A DNA stretch of 62,440 bases from UBA4421 sp002704225 (GCA_902556425.1 CACDWG010000013.1:1-62440); one strand, 5' to 3'. Counted from the stretch's first letter, positions 17,065 to 26,192 are shown. The notes: a model not told the origin generated them from the letters alone. Program-made: numbers and translations.

Positions 17065-17980
17065 AGCACTCGCCGTCATTGGCGAATAAAATTGCGCCAT
17101 CGTAGTGCTCCTCCATTGCGCTACGGCTGATACTCTCCCTGCCCCGGGTTCTGCTGTTTCGATGGCCCAAGATCATCATTCTCGCCTCTGCTTGAGCTGC
17201 CACTCGGCCTAGTTGAGAGGGTCTGGCGTATCGCTCTCGCAGTGTGCCACGAGAATTTTCTGGAATGGCATGGCTGACCACGAGCGCGTCAGTATCCTTG
17301 GCAAAGGACGCTACGACATTCTTGGAGTTGTTGAAGGCTCCGGTAATAACCACAACCTGATCTGCAATCTCGATCCGCCAGGCCAAGGCCGGAACGTCAC
17401 CGTGGTGCACCGGAATAGCCGACATTTTGACGTGTTCGGTCTGGTACTGGGCCCAGCGTTTTGAGCCGGTTGCGGGGATGTCGACACTGCGCACTCGGTA
17501 TCCGAGGCTGGCTCTGGGTTTGATCGTGTTGGCCAAATAGGGGTAGGCACCGTTCGCGCCGAACAGACGCTGCATCAACTCGCGGGTCGATATATGAACG
17601 TCGCCATCGCCAGTTGGACCCATGATGGTTAGGCGCATGTCACGCGTATCGCTTTGGGCTGCACTGATATAGGCGGGTAAATCGCCACTGTGATCGGGTT
17701 TAAGTTGGGTCAGTGCGATGGCCTCAATGGATTCAAAGCGTGCTCCAGACTTTTCAAAGCCGATTTGCGACCCAGAGCCGGCGTCGACGAGGACCCGGGC
17801 GACATTGTCGTGCCAGATTAAATAGCTGGGCGAGGCTTGGCCGTCGTTCAGCTCGCCACTGCCCGCGCCGAGAATTTCAATCCACACACCCTCATCACCA
17901 CAATGGTTGCTGCTGGCGTGCGCGGTACTGACCAGCGTGATACACAGGGCAGTGGTAAGTACAGATCGCAAGATGGTCAT
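17054..17980 (-). CDS. Exported MBL-fold protein with a degenerate metal site
   Basis: This 308-aa protein has a signal peptide (cleavage after ~AHA, residue 22). The fold matches exported ribonuclease Z-like MBL proteins (GAGSGELNDGQASPSYLIW, VLVDAGSGS, PVHHG at ~191-194). The canonical T-H-x-H-x-D-H is TQLKPDH at 91-97, losing two His, and the metal-bridging Asp expected in a GD motif is replaced in TGAFNNS at ~213-219. His97, His192/193, His237 and His273 remain. Catalysis by the usual di-zinc route is therefore doubtful, and a binding role or altered chemistry is possible. It lies 17 nt downstream of nadE on the same strand. Confidence 0.78.
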   Translation of the reverse strand: MTILRSVLTTALCITLVSTAHASSNHCGDEGVWIEILGAGSGELNDGQASPSYLIWHDNVARVLVDAGSGSQIGFEKSGARFESIEAIALTQLKPDHSGDLPAYISAAQSDTRDMRLTIMGPTGDGDVHISTRELMQRLFGANGAYPYLANTIKPRASLGYRVRSVDIPATGSKRWAQYQTEHVKMSAIPVHHGDVPALAWRIEIADQVVVITGAFNNSKNVVASFAKDTDALVVSHAIPENSRGTLRERYARPSQLGRVAAQAEARMMILGHRNSRTRGRESISRSAMEEHYDGAILFANDGECWGL

Positions 17981-17997
17981 TGCAGTATCTCTCAACG

Positions 17998-19968
17998 TTA
18001 GGGATTTGATTGTGGGTTTAGAAGTGACTCGACTTCCTCGACCAGTTGGCTGAATCCGGCTTCGTCTGGCATTCGCCAGTCCCCACGGGGAGACAAACTG
18101 ACACTGCCGACCTTGGGGCCCGGTGGCAGCGTGGTGCGCTTGAATTGCTGGGTCATAAAGCGTCGGAAAAACTGCGCCAGCCAATGCTGGATGACGTCGG
18201 GCTCATGGTTATCGGCAAAACTGGCACAGGCCAGATGGAATATCTTGGTCGGCGATGCACCGAAGCGTAGCCAGTGATAGAGAAAGAAGTCGTGCAGTTC
18301 GTAGGGCCCGACGAACTCTTCGGTGCGCTGACTGATTTCGCCGTCTTGGGGCGGAATCAGTTCCGGGCTGATGGGAGTCTTCAGAACGTCGATCAACACC
18401 GCGGCCAAATCGGGTTTGGCCCGGTGCTGTGCGTACCACCGAACTAAGTAGGCCATCAACGTTTTCGGCACGCTCGCGTTGACATTGTAGTTCGCCATTT
18501 GATCCGCGTTGAATGTCGCCCAACCCGATGCCAACTCGCTTAAATCGCCGGTACCGACGACAATCCCGCCTACCTTGTTGGCGAAGTTGAAGAGAATCTG
18601 AGTGCGTTCTCGGGCTTGGGCGTTTTCAAATACGACGTCGTGTGCGCCTTCATGTTCTAAATCGTCCAAGTGCTGAGCCACCGACGCGTTGATGTCGATT
18701 TCTTGCAGCGATACCCCGGCGTATTGGGCCAGTCGGTGCGCATTGGCCAGAGTGCCTTGGGTCGTCCCCGGCCCCGGTAGGGTGAGTGCATTCAAGTGAT
18801 TGGCCGGTAATGACAGTTTCGTCAGCGCATCTTTTGCCACCAGAAACGCCAGTGTCGAGTCCAATCCCCCAGACAGTCCGATCACCAGACGGTCCACCTT
18901 GGCCGCCAGCATGCGCCGAGCCAAGCCTGTGGATTGAATAAGCAAAATTTCTTGAGCTCTGGCGGCGAACTCGTCTTCGTCTTCGGGCACAAAGGGTTGC
19001 TTCGCGTAGTGGCGCTGCAACATCTCCAAGGATGGCTGCGCTCTGTCGATGCTGACCTTGCGATAGGAGCGTGGTCGAAGCGTCTGTGCAAACGTACTGT
19101 TTTGGGCGCGATCGTGATTCAGCCGTTGCAGATCGATGTCTGCGATCAGGCTTTGCGCTGCGAATTCAAATCGGTGGCTTTCCGCGAGCATTTGGCCAGC
19201 CTCTGCAATCAGGCAATGCCCCCCAAACACCACATCCTTGGTGGACTCCAGCGCGCTGGCACTCGCATAGACATAGCCGCAAAAATTACTGGCGCTGGTC
19301 ATGCGTACCAAATCGCGCCGGTAGTCGGCCTTGCTGATGAGTTCGTTACTCGCCGAAAGGTTGCAGACTATGTTGGCTCCAGCCAGAGCAGCGTGAGTGC
19401 CGGGGCTGATGGGTGCCCATAAGTCTTCGCAGATTTCGGCGCCAATGCAGCAGTCACCGAGTTCGAAGAGTTGATCAACGCGGACATGGAATGTGCCCAA
19501 GTCTGGGTCGACCTCGGTTTCGTTCACACCGGCACCCGAGACGAACCAACGCTGCTCATAGAATTCGCTGTAATTTGGCAGGAATGACTTTGGCACCATG
19601 CCCAGCACCCGGCCGTTGCCAATCATGACCGCACAATTGACCATGCGGCCATCGGCGAGTCGCCATGGTGCGCCAACGGCCATCAGTGGGACTCGAGTGC
19701 GCTGTAGTTGAATCAGCGCGCGACGTGTCTGTGCGAGTAAGGCCTCGGAGAAAAACAGATCTTCAGCCGAGTAGCCTGTCAGGCACAGCTCGGGAAAGAC
19801 TGCCAGCGAAACGCCTTGATCTGCGAGGGCGTCTGCCTGGGCCAAAATGGTTTCGGCATTTGCAGCGGCATCGCCGATGGTAAGGGTCGGTGTCGCTGCG
19901 CATACCCGCACGTAGCCGAGATTGCGGAAATCTATTGGTGATGTATTTTCTGTGGCAGGTCGAATCAT
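17998..19968 (-). CDS. nadE: Glutamine-dependent NAD+ synthetase
   Basis: This 656-aa two-domain enzyme makes NAD from NaAD using glutamine. The N-terminal nitrilase-like glutaminase (~15-290) has Glu in FPELCLTGYS, Lys in VPKSFLPNY and the nucleophile Cys in CCIGAEICEDLW. The C-terminal NAD synthetase carries the PP-loop IGLSGGLDSTLAFLV. It resembles the long ~680-aa actinobacterial-type NadE, fully able to use glutamine. The ATG at 19968 gives the complete N-terminus. The degenerate MBL gene follows in the same direction. Confidence 0.93.
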   Translation of the reverse strand: MIRPATENTSPIDFRNLGYVRVCAATPTLTIGDAAANAETILAQADALADQGVSLAVFPELCLTGYSAEDLFFSEALLAQTRRALIQLQRTRVPLMAVGAPWRLADGRMVNCAVMIGNGRVLGMVPKSFLPNYSEFYEQRWFVSGAGVNETEVDPDLGTFHVRVDQLFELGDCCIGAEICEDLWAPISPGTHAALAGANIVCNLSASNELISKADYRRDLVRMTSASNFCGYVYASASALESTKDVVFGGHCLIAEAGQMLAESHRFEFAAQSLIADIDLQRLNHDRAQNSTFAQTLRPRSYRKVSIDRAQPSLEMLQRHYAKQPFVPEDEDEFAARAQEILLIQSTGLARRMLAAKVDRLVIGLSGGLDSTLAFLVAKDALTKLSLPANHLNALTLPGPGTTQGTLANAHRLAQYAGVSLQEIDINASVAQHLDDLEHEGAHDVVFENAQARERTQILFNFANKVGGIVVGTGDLSELASGWATFNADQMANYNVNASVPKTLMAYLVRWYAQHRAKPDLAAVLIDVLKTPISPELIPPQDGEISQRTEEFVGPYELHDFFLYHWLRFGASPTKIFHLACASFADNHEPDVIQHWLAQFFRRFMTQQFKRTTLPPGPKVGSVSLSPRGDWRMPDEAGFSQLVEEVESLLNPQSNP

Positions 19969-20114
19969 GGACGGCAGTTTAGCCTAAATTCTTGTCCGCT
20001 ATGCTTTCCTTGGCCCTATTGGCTGTCCAAAACAACGCGCGAATGTTCGTCGAAGCGGGGCCAGTTCCTCTGCTATATTCGTTGGCAAGCAGAATAACGC
20101 TATGGAGGGGACGT

Positions 20115-21233
20115 ATGAATTTCGAATTTGGTGAAGAACAAGAATTGCTGCGGGAACAGGCGCGAGGCTTTCTCGCAAACCATTGTCCGCCGACCGCTGT
20201 GCGCGCGGTGCTGGATGGCGATGCGGATCACGATGCGCAGTTGTGGCAAAAAATTGTTGAGATGGGCTGGACCGCAACGGTGATCCCTGAAGAGTACGGT
20301 GGCTTGGGCTTGTCCTACTTGGAGCTGGTCGTCATCGCTGAAGAGCTAGGACGCGCAGTGGCTCCAGTTCCCTTCAGCTCGTCCGTCTACTTAGCCACTG
20401 AAGCCCTGATGGCGTGTGGCAGCCAAGAGCAAAAAGAGAAATGGTTACCCATGTTGGCTGCCGGTGAAGCCATTGGCACCTTCGCACTGTCTGAGGGTAA
20501 TGGCCGTCCTAGTGTCAAAAGCTTGAAGACACGTGTAACAGACGGTGGGTTAAGCGGGCGCAAGCTGCCCGTGGCCGATGGTCGAGCAGCCGATTTTGCA
20601 GTCGTGGTCGCTGCCTCGGACTCGGGCGACGGAGCCAGCTGGTATTTGGTTGAGCTGGATCAAGACGGGGTCTCTCGCGAGGCTGTCCGCACGTTGGACT
20701 TTTCCCGCGGACACGCGGTCGTCGAATTTGATCGTGCCAAGGCTGAATTGCTCGGTGGTGAAGGCGCGGGCTGGGGCGCGACTGAACGGTTGCTGGACCG
20801 CGCAGCCGTACTTTTCGCTTGGGAGCAGGTCGGCCTGGCCGATGCCGCGATGATTCAGGCGCGAGATTATGCCATGGGGCGTTATGCCTTTGGTCGCGCC
20901 ATCGCCTCCTATCAGGCGATCAAGCACAAGCTGGCGAACATGTACGTCAAAAACACCTTGGCCCGCAGTAACTGCTACTACGGTGCTTGGGCTCTGAATA
21001 CAGACAGCGCAGAGTTGCCCTTGGCTGCCGCCACAGCTCGGGTAGGAGCCATTAAGGCAGCGGTATTCGCTGCTGAGGAAAACGTACAGACCCACGGCGG
21101 CATGGGATTTACCTGGGAATTTGACTGTCAGTTCTACTATCGCCGAGCAAAGTTGTTGGGCGTGAACGTCGGCAGTGAAGGGTACTGGCAAGATCGTTTG
21201 ATTACGGCCTACGAGCAAAACAACGCGGCCTAG
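20115..21233 (+). CDS. Acyl-CoA dehydrogenase, probable alpha/beta partner 1
   Basis: This 372-aa flavoprotein oxidises acyl-CoA at C2-C3 and passes electrons to ETF. The FAD-contact motif RYAFGRAIASYQAIKH is present, and the C-terminal QTHGGMGFTWEFDCQFYYRRAK is typical of the ACAD subset found as adjacent pairs. It lacks the GGTDEI segment. Its 3' neighbour has GGTDEI but no RxxFG motif, so the two look complementary. GGAGGGG gives a strong ribosome-binding site at the ATG at 20115. The gap to the next gene is 50 nt. Confidence 0.88.
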   Translation: MNFEFGEEQELLREQARGFLANHCPPTAVRAVLDGDADHDAQLWQKIVEMGWTATVIPEEYGGLGLSYLELVVIAEELGRAVAPVPFSSSVYLATEALMACGSQEQKEKWLPMLAAGEAIGTFALSEGNGRPSVKSLKTRVTDGGLSGRKLPVADGRAADFAVVVAASDSGDGASWYLVELDQDGVSREAVRTLDFSRGHAVVEFDRAKAELLGGEGAGWGATERLLDRAAVLFAWEQVGLADAAMIQARDYAMGRYAFGRAIASYQAIKHKLANMYVKNTLARSNCYYGAWALNTDSAELPLAAATARVGAIKAAVFAAEENVQTHGGMGFTWEFDCQFYYRRAKLLGVNVGSEGYWQDRLITAYEQNNAA

Positions 21234-21283
21234 AGCCAAGTGTTACCAGCTTAGTGGATACAGAATTTTATTGAGGATTAACG

Positions 21284-22495
21284 ATGGATTTTAACGACAC
21301 ACAAGAAGAAGCCGCCTTTCGCGCCGAAGCAGCAGCTTGGTTGAAAGACAATGTCCCGACTCAGGATGAGTTGGCTGGCTTGGACGACATCGCTGCCGCC
21401 AAACTTTGGCAAAAGCGTAAATACGATGCGGGCTGGGCATGTATCCGTTGGGATAAAAAATATGGCGGCCGTGAGGCCAGTGCGATCGAACAAGTGATTT
21501 GGAATCAGGAAGAGGCCAAGCACAGCACGCCGGGTGGTGTGTTTGTCATTGGCCAAGGCATGGCCGCGCCGACCCTGATGACTTGGGGTCGACCTGAGCA
21601 CCACGAACGTTTTCTGCCCAAACTGGCCAGCGGTGAAGAAATTTGGTGCCAGCTATTTTCCGAACCCGCAGGAGGTTCGGACTTGGCTGCACTGCGTACT
21701 AAGGCCGAGCGCGACGGGGACGATTGGGTGATCAATGGTCAAAAAATCTGGACCTCCGGCGCGCACTATTCCGATTACGGCATCTTGGTTGTTCGAACCG
21801 ACCCGAATGTGGCAAAGCACAAAGGGTTGAGCTATTTCTTTCTCGACATGAAGTCTCCGGGTGTCGAAATCAAGCCGATTAAGCAGCTCACCGGTGGCGC
21901 GAACTTCAACGAAGTGTATTTCACCGATGTTCGAATTCCGGACAGCCAGCGTTTAGGTGAAGTCGGCCAAGGCTGGCAGGTCGCGCTGACCACTCTGATG
22001 AACGAGCGCGCGGCTATTGGCGGTGGGGGCGCTGGCGTTAACGTAGACGTGGCTTACCGTATTGCCAGTGAAGTCATGATTGATGACAAGCCGGCCATTG
22101 AAGACAGTGCGGTTCGCGCTAAGTTAGCAGACTGGTACGTACAGGAAGCTGGCCTACGATTCACCGGCTATCGATCAATGACTGCGATGTCACGGGGTGC
22201 GATTCCAGGGCCTGAAAATTCGATTGGCAAGCTCGTTGGGGCGCCGAAAACTCAAGAGATGGCATCCTTCTGTATGGATCTATTGGAAATGAGTGGCGCG
22301 ATTTGGGACGAAAATCTGTCCAAGGAAGCCGGGTTGTTGCAGCTGACTTACATGGGTGCTCCCGGTGGTCGGATTGCCGGCGGCACCGACGAGATCATGG
22401 CCAACATCATTGCCGAGCGGGTGTTGGGTATGCCTCAAGAGCCGCGTATGGACAAGGGTATGTCGTTTAGCGACGTGCCAACCGGCAGCAACTAG
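21284..22495 (+). CDS. Acyl-CoA dehydrogenase, probable alpha/beta partner 2
   Basis: This 403-aa ACAD has substrate/FAD motifs WCQLFSEPAGGSDLA and NGQKIWTSGAHYSDYG, and a C-terminal GGRIAGGTDEIMANIIAERVLG. The central RxxFG FAD-binding motif of homotetrameric ACADs is absent; the corresponding region reads NERAAIGGGGAGVNVD. This fits heterotetrameric enzymes such as the mycobacterial ChsE4-ChsE5 type (steroid side-chain degradation), where each subunit supplies part of the site. Substrate by analogy only: branched or polycyclic acyl-CoA. A rho-independent terminator follows. Confidence 0.88.
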   Translation: MDFNDTQEEAAFRAEAAAWLKDNVPTQDELAGLDDIAAAKLWQKRKYDAGWACIRWDKKYGGREASAIEQVIWNQEEAKHSTPGGVFVIGQGMAAPTLMTWGRPEHHERFLPKLASGEEIWCQLFSEPAGGSDLAALRTKAERDGDDWVINGQKIWTSGAHYSDYGILVVRTDPNVAKHKGLSYFFLDMKSPGVEIKPIKQLTGGANFNEVYFTDVRIPDSQRLGEVGQGWQVALTTLMNERAAIGGGGAGVNVDVAYRIASEVMIDDKPAIEDSAVRAKLADWYVQEAGLRFTGYRSMTAMSRGAIPGPENSIGKLVGAPKTQEMASFCMDLLEMSGAIWDENLSKEAGLLQLTYMGAPGGRIAGGTDEIMANIIAERVLGMPQEPRMDKGMSFSDVPTGSN

Positions 22496-22515
22496 CACCT
22501 TGTACCTGTCAAACG

Positions 22516-22550
22516 AAAGCGTGTTGGTTACGGCCAACGCGCTTTTTTTT
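22516..22550 (+). terminator. Rho-independent terminator after the acyl-CoA dehydrogenase pair
   Basis: A 10-bp stem AGCGTGTTGG / CCAACGCGCT (one T-G wobble) with a 6-nt loop is followed by eight T residues. It lies 20 nt after the stop codon and just before the end of the convergent MOSC gene. Confidence 0.88.
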
Positions 22551-22567
22551 GCCTTGGTCTCAGCGGA

Positions 22568-23443
22568 TCAGGCATCCAGCCACTGAATGACATCACCAAG
22601 GCCGATCACGCCGGGTTCCTCAATGCTGAGATAAACACCAAGATTGCCGCCGTTCTCCTTAACCAAGTGACGCATGACCTTGGGGTCTTTCGGGAGGTCG
22701 TCGAAGCCATGGGTGGTCATGATGCAGCGAGGGCAGGCGACCTCAATTTTGACCACTGCGGAACCAATCCGGCCTCGCCGCCCCACCCAGGAATTTTCGG
22801 GGAAGCCGTCCTCGGGTGTCTCGACCACGAGGTTGGGTCTAAAACGCCGCAGATCGAATCGAGAATTTTCGCCCTTTTCGGTCATGGTTTTTGCGAAGAA
22901 TCTCAGGCTTGCCTCACTCATAAGCAAAATCGGGAAAGCGTCGAAGTAGGTACCTGGTGAAGATTCGTAGATAAACAGTTCTTCCGGGAAAGCGGAAAGG
23001 TCGGGTAGAGGTTCGTCCTCTGTGCGTGCGAACACCTCACGGAAGTAGGCCTCTGGATCGACCCCTTCTTCCATCGCCGGGCGTCGGTAGTGATCGAGCT
23101 GATCTTTTGGAAGCAGCGGCCACAGGCTGACTGGGGCACCAACTTCGGCACTAAGCACCTCGTTGACGCCTTGGTCCGAAGAGGAAATCTGACGACCGTC
23201 TGCCAAGGCAATGCTGACTTCCGGGGACACGTGTTGCGCTGTGGGTTCACTGACAAAGCTGGCGCTCATACTGAGCAGCTCTGGAAAGCGCTTACCGCCT
23301 TTTATGCCCCCTCGTTCCTCATCCTTCAGTGCCCAAGCGCGGTCGCCGGGAATGCCGTTGACGGTCAGGGGTGTGCTGCTGAGCGAGTGCCCACCCATAC
23401 TTTTGACGGGGTAGCGAAACAGGTGGGTAACAGTACCAGACAT
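22568..23443 (-). CDS. MOSC domain protein with N-terminal beta-barrel
   Basis: This 291-aa protein shows RYPVKSMGGHSL at residues 10-21 (MOSC N-terminal barrel), GIPGDRAWAL, FRPNLVV and the conserved Cys in ACPRCIMTTH expected to bind Mo or persulfide. Relatives include the mARC amidoxime-reducing component and YcbX-like proteins, which use Mo cofactor to reduce N-hydroxylated compounds. No ferredoxin domain is attached. AAGGA precedes the ATG at 23443. Confidence 0.88.
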   Translation of the reverse strand: MSGTVTHLFRYPVKSMGGHSLSSTPLTVNGIPGDRAWALKDEERGGIKGGKRFPELLSMSASFVSEPTAQHVSPEVSIALADGRQISSSDQGVNEVLSAEVGAPVSLWPLLPKDQLDHYRRPAMEEGVDPEAYFREVFARTEDEPLPDLSAFPEELFIYESSPGTYFDAFPILLMSEASLRFFAKTMTEKGENSRFDLRRFRPNLVVETPEDGFPENSWVGRRGRIGSAVVKIEVACPRCIMTTHGFDDLPKDPKVMRHLVKENGGNLGVYLSIEEPGVIGLGDVIQWLDA

Positions 23444-23463
23444 ACAGGGTCCTTAATGGGTGG

Positions 23464-24120
23464 TTAGGTCAGTAGCCTAACAAGTCCTCGATAATCTGCC
23501 AGAACCTCATCCGCTCCGGCTGCTGCCAAGGCTTCAGCGTCGTTGCTGCCGGTCAGGACGCCAATACAGCGCATATTTAATTCTCTGCCCGCTCGCATAT
23601 CCAATGCCCCATCGCCCACCATGATCGATGCGGAGGGTTCGACGCTCAGAGTATCCAGATTTGACTGCAGGTGTCTTGGGTCCGGCTTTAGGTGCTCGAC
23701 GTCGTCTCGTGCATGCAAACAGTCAATATAGTCATTCATGTCCGGGAACATCGTGGTGACCGCAGCTCGGCAGTTTCGTGTGACGATGCCAAGTTTGTAG
23801 CCTGCGTTGCGCAGTTGCATCAGCACCCGCCGAGCGTCATCAAAGAGACCTGTATTTTCTGCTGCCTCCATCTCGATATCATGGATGCGCTGGTGGCTGG
23901 CTGCTGCGTATTGATTGGCAAGGGATGTTTCGACACTTTGTTGTGCAACAAGCCACGCATGGGACGCCTCAATAATTTCGACGATATACAGATCGGCATG
24001 CACAGCATCTGGAACGCCGGCGGCGGTGGCCATGGCAGCGATTTGCCGGCGCATATCCGCCAAGTCTAGATTCGGTACTAAGGTGCCGTCGAAGTCGAAC
24101 AGGATGCCCTTGCCGCTCAC
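23464..24120 (-). CDS. HAD-superfamily phosphatase
   Basis: This 218-aa HAD hydrolase has motif I FDFDGTLVPN, motif II VTRN, motif III Lys in KPDP and motif IV MVGDGALDMRAG. The all-helical cap lies after motif I (subclass I, Gph-like). Small phosphoesters are likely substrates, with nothing more specific visible. It starts with GTG, and the GTGA overlap with the stop of the upstream membrane-protein gene means coupled translation. Another Gph-family gene lies beside the trp operon at 57690-58352. Confidence 0.83.
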   Translation of the reverse strand: MSGKGILFDFDGTLVPNLDLADMRRQIAAMATAAGVPDAVHADLYIVEIIEASHAWLVAQQSVETSLANQYAAASHQRIHDIEMEAAENTGLFDDARRVLMQLRNAGYKLGIVTRNCRAAVTTMFPDMNDYIDCLHARDDVEHLKPDPRHLQSNLDTLSVEPSASIMVGDGALDMRAGRELNMRCIGVLTGSNDAEALAAAGADEVLADYRGLVRLLT

Positions 24121-24485
24121 TCGTCAGACTCTTTGCTGCGATTTGCCCACCGTTCTTCGTGGGTGTCCTTGATACGCTGACGAAAGCGCTGTATCAAAAT
24201 CCAGCCAATGATCAGGGCGCTAACGGCCACCAGCATAGGGTAGGCGGTGGCCGGTACCCAAAATGCGGCGGCTAAGTCGGCATGCAACAGGGCCAGGCTG
24301 CCCACCGCAATTGCCACGGCCATAAGCGATAGAGTCATCAGATAGGCACCGGCGGCCAAAAGCAGCGGTAGCCACAATTGGTTGACGACGTCATCGACCG
24401 TGAGATCGATGACGAAAAGCACGGCTAAGGTCACGACCACACCGGCCATCCGCAGGGATAGATGTTGAAGCGAAGGCCTGTCCAT
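24117..24485 (-). CDS. Small integral membrane protein of unknown function
   Basis: This 122-aa protein has about three to four transmembrane segments (MAGVVVTLAVLFVIDL, LWLPLLLAAGAYLMTLSLMAVAIAVG split here, WVPATAYPMLVAVSALIIGW) and a charged C-terminal tail rich in Arg, Glu and Lys. I do not recognise the family. Its start overlaps the SDR stop (TGATG) and its stop overlaps the HAD start (GTGA), so the three genes form one tightly coupled operon. Confidence 0.72.
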   Translation of the reverse strand: MDRPSLQHLSLRMAGVVVTLAVLFVIDLTVDDVVNQLWLPLLLAAGAYLMTLSLMAVAIAVGSLALLHADLAAAFWVPATAYPMLVAVSALIIGWILIQRFRQRIKDTHEERWANRSKESDE

Positions 24486-25261
24486 CAGTTGACGACGCCC
24501 AGTTGGCCGCCGTCGATGCGGATGTTCTGCCCATGAATTGCATCGGCCATCGGGCTGCACAGAAACGCGACGAGGCCAGCAACTTCCTCGCGGCGGCTGA
24601 TCCGCCGAATGGGAATGTCCTTAGCGACATGGGCTTCGACCTCTTCCCATGTGTCCCCCCAATCTTTCTTGGCCGCTATGCGCATGTAGTTTTGCTCCAC
24701 TTCAGGCGTATGAATCATGCCCGGTGATACCAGATTGACGCGAATGTTGGTGCCGGCCACTTCTTTGGCGAGGCCGATGGTCATGTTCGCCAACGCGCCC
24801 TTGGCCGCGTAATAACCGGGCATTCGGGCGTTAGGGCTGGTGGAACCCACTGTGCCTAGGTTGATGATCCGCGCCCAAGGCATTTCGGCCATCTTGGGTA
24901 ACATGCCGGTAATCAGTCGTTGGGCGGAAAGCACGTTTTTTTGGTAAGCCAGCAACCAAGCGTCTTCGTCCTGAGACTGCCAGGTGCCTGCATCCGCGGT
25001 GCCGAAGTTATTGATCAGAATGGTTGTATCGAATCTCTCGCACAGGGCCAGCAGTTCGTCCGAACCTTCGCGGGTAACGATATTGCCCCATACGGGTACG
25101 CCTGCGCCGAGGGTGCCAACGGAATCTTCTGCCTGCTGCTGGGTCATGCCATGAACCAATACGTTGGCACCCTCTTGCAGTAGCGTTTTGGCAATGATTT
25201 GGCCGGTGCCTCGGTGACTGCCCGTCACCAAGGCGACTTTGTTGTCGAGAGCGAGATCCAT
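24485..25261 (-). CDS. Short-chain dehydrogenase/reductase
   Basis: This 258-aa classical SDR has a variant nucleotide motif TGSHRGTGQ (TGxxxGxG), NNFG in place of NNAG, a Ser region LGTVGS and the active-site YYAAKGA (Tyr-x-x-x-Lys). The C-terminus GQNIRIDGGQLGVVN is typical. NADP(H)-dependent ketoacyl or hydroxy-compound oxidoreduction is likely, but the substrate is unknown. AAGGAT precedes the ATG at 25261. It is first in the operon with the small membrane protein and HAD phosphatase, and divergent from the TSUP transporter gene (124 nt between starts). Confidence 0.87.
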   Translation of the reverse strand: MDLALDNKVALVTGSHRGTGQIIAKTLLQEGANVLVHGMTQQQAEDSVGTLGAGVPVWGNIVTREGSDELLALCERFDTTILINNFGTADAGTWQSQDEDAWLLAYQKNVLSAQRLITGMLPKMAEMPWARIINLGTVGSTSPNARMPGYYAAKGALANMTIGLAKEVAGTNIRVNLVSPGMIHTPEVEQNYMRIAAKKDWGDTWEEVEAHVAKDIPIRRISRREEVAGLVAFLCSPMADAIHGQNIRIDGGQLGVVN

Positions 25262-25385
25262 ACACCCATCCTTGAAAAATGATCGCCTACCCTACCAGAT
25301 GATGGTTTGCCCAGAAATTCGTTGCAGGGCCCTCTTTGGGGCAACTAAATCCATGCGTTCTTGCTGTCTGTGGCAGACTGCGCCG

Positions 25386-26159
25386 ATGTTCGATTCGTCC
25401 GATATTTTGATATTGCTTGTGCTGCTGGTGGGTAGTTACGTTCAAGCCGTAGCTGGCTTTGCGCTGGGTATGATTGCCGTTGCCGTGATTGGCGGTTTGC
25501 GGCTGCTCGACATTCCCACGCTGGCGGCCATGGTTAGCTTGCTCAGCATGCTGAATGCGTCGCTGTCCCTCGGTGGTCATACCCAGCACGTGCACCGCCC
25601 CATGCTGATGTGGTTGGCCATAGGCATTGTCCCGGGTCTGCTGCTGGGTTACTGGCTTATGCTGTATCTGAACGGGAATCGACTGTGGGTACTCGAGCTG
25701 TGTTTGGGAATCTTTATTACGGTTGGTGGTCTGTCCATGAGTATTCGGCCTCGCAGCTGGACCCAAGAGTCTCGAGGTCCTTTTACGTGGTGTATGGGGG
25801 CGATTGGTGGCATTTTGGGTGGCCTGTTTTCTGCCAGCGGGCCTCTGTTGGGCTGGTTTGCATACAGCCAACCTTTGCCGATAGCGGCCATTCGAGCCAC
25901 CCTGCTCAGCTATTTCTTTCTGGCGACGGCTACACGAACAATTATTGTTTTTTTCGAAGGCAGCCTGTCGGCTTCGGTATTACTATATGTGGCCTTGGGG
26001 GCACCGGCGGTGATCGTAGGCGCCTGGCTTGGTCGGAGGTTTCCGCCAGTCGTGTCTGAACAGACCTTAAAGCGGGGCGTATTTATGCTGTTACTGCTCA
26101 TGGGGCTGTGGATCAGTGCGACGGCAATGAACACGGGCTTGCACGGCGTACCGATTTGA
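25386..26159 (+). CDS. TSUP family transporter (TauE/SafE-like)
   Basis: This 257-aa inner-membrane protein has about eight helices arranged as two repeats. Repeat 1 has VGSYVQAVAGFALGM and repeat 2 has GAIGGILGGLFSASGPLLGWFAY, the G-G-x-x-G-x-x-F pattern of the family. TSUP members export or import sulfite, sulfoacetate, organosulfonates or other anions; the cargo is unknown. The ATG at 25386 is preferred because the longer frame upstream runs through the divergent promoter region. Confidence 0.82.
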   Translation: MFDSSDILILLVLLVGSYVQAVAGFALGMIAVAVIGGLRLLDIPTLAAMVSLLSMLNASLSLGGHTQHVHRPMLMWLAIGIVPGLLLGYWLMLYLNGNRLWVLELCLGIFITVGGLSMSIRPRSWTQESRGPFTWCMGAIGGILGGLFSASGPLLGWFAYSQPLPIAAIRATLLSYFFLATATRTIIVFFEGSLSASVLLYVALGAPAVIVGAWLGRRFPPVVSEQTLKRGVFMLLLLMGLWISATAMNTGLHGVPI

Positions 26160-26192
26160 GGCGGCCAGGGTAGAGCATAAACAGGGCTAGTG

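Noticed and set aside
18934..19422. 162-codon plus-strand frame inside nadE
   Set aside because: Antisense to well-supported glutaminase and synthetase domains.
20550..21239. 229-codon open frame on the minus strand inside the first acyl-CoA dehydrogenase gene
   Set aside because: It lies fully antisense to a strong CDS, has no recognisable motif and its composition looks like a GC-driven shadow.
25287..25871. 194-codon minus-strand frame rich in Gln, Thr and His across the TSUP gene
   Set aside because: It is antisense to a clear membrane protein; the odd composition is what complementing hydrophobic codons produces.
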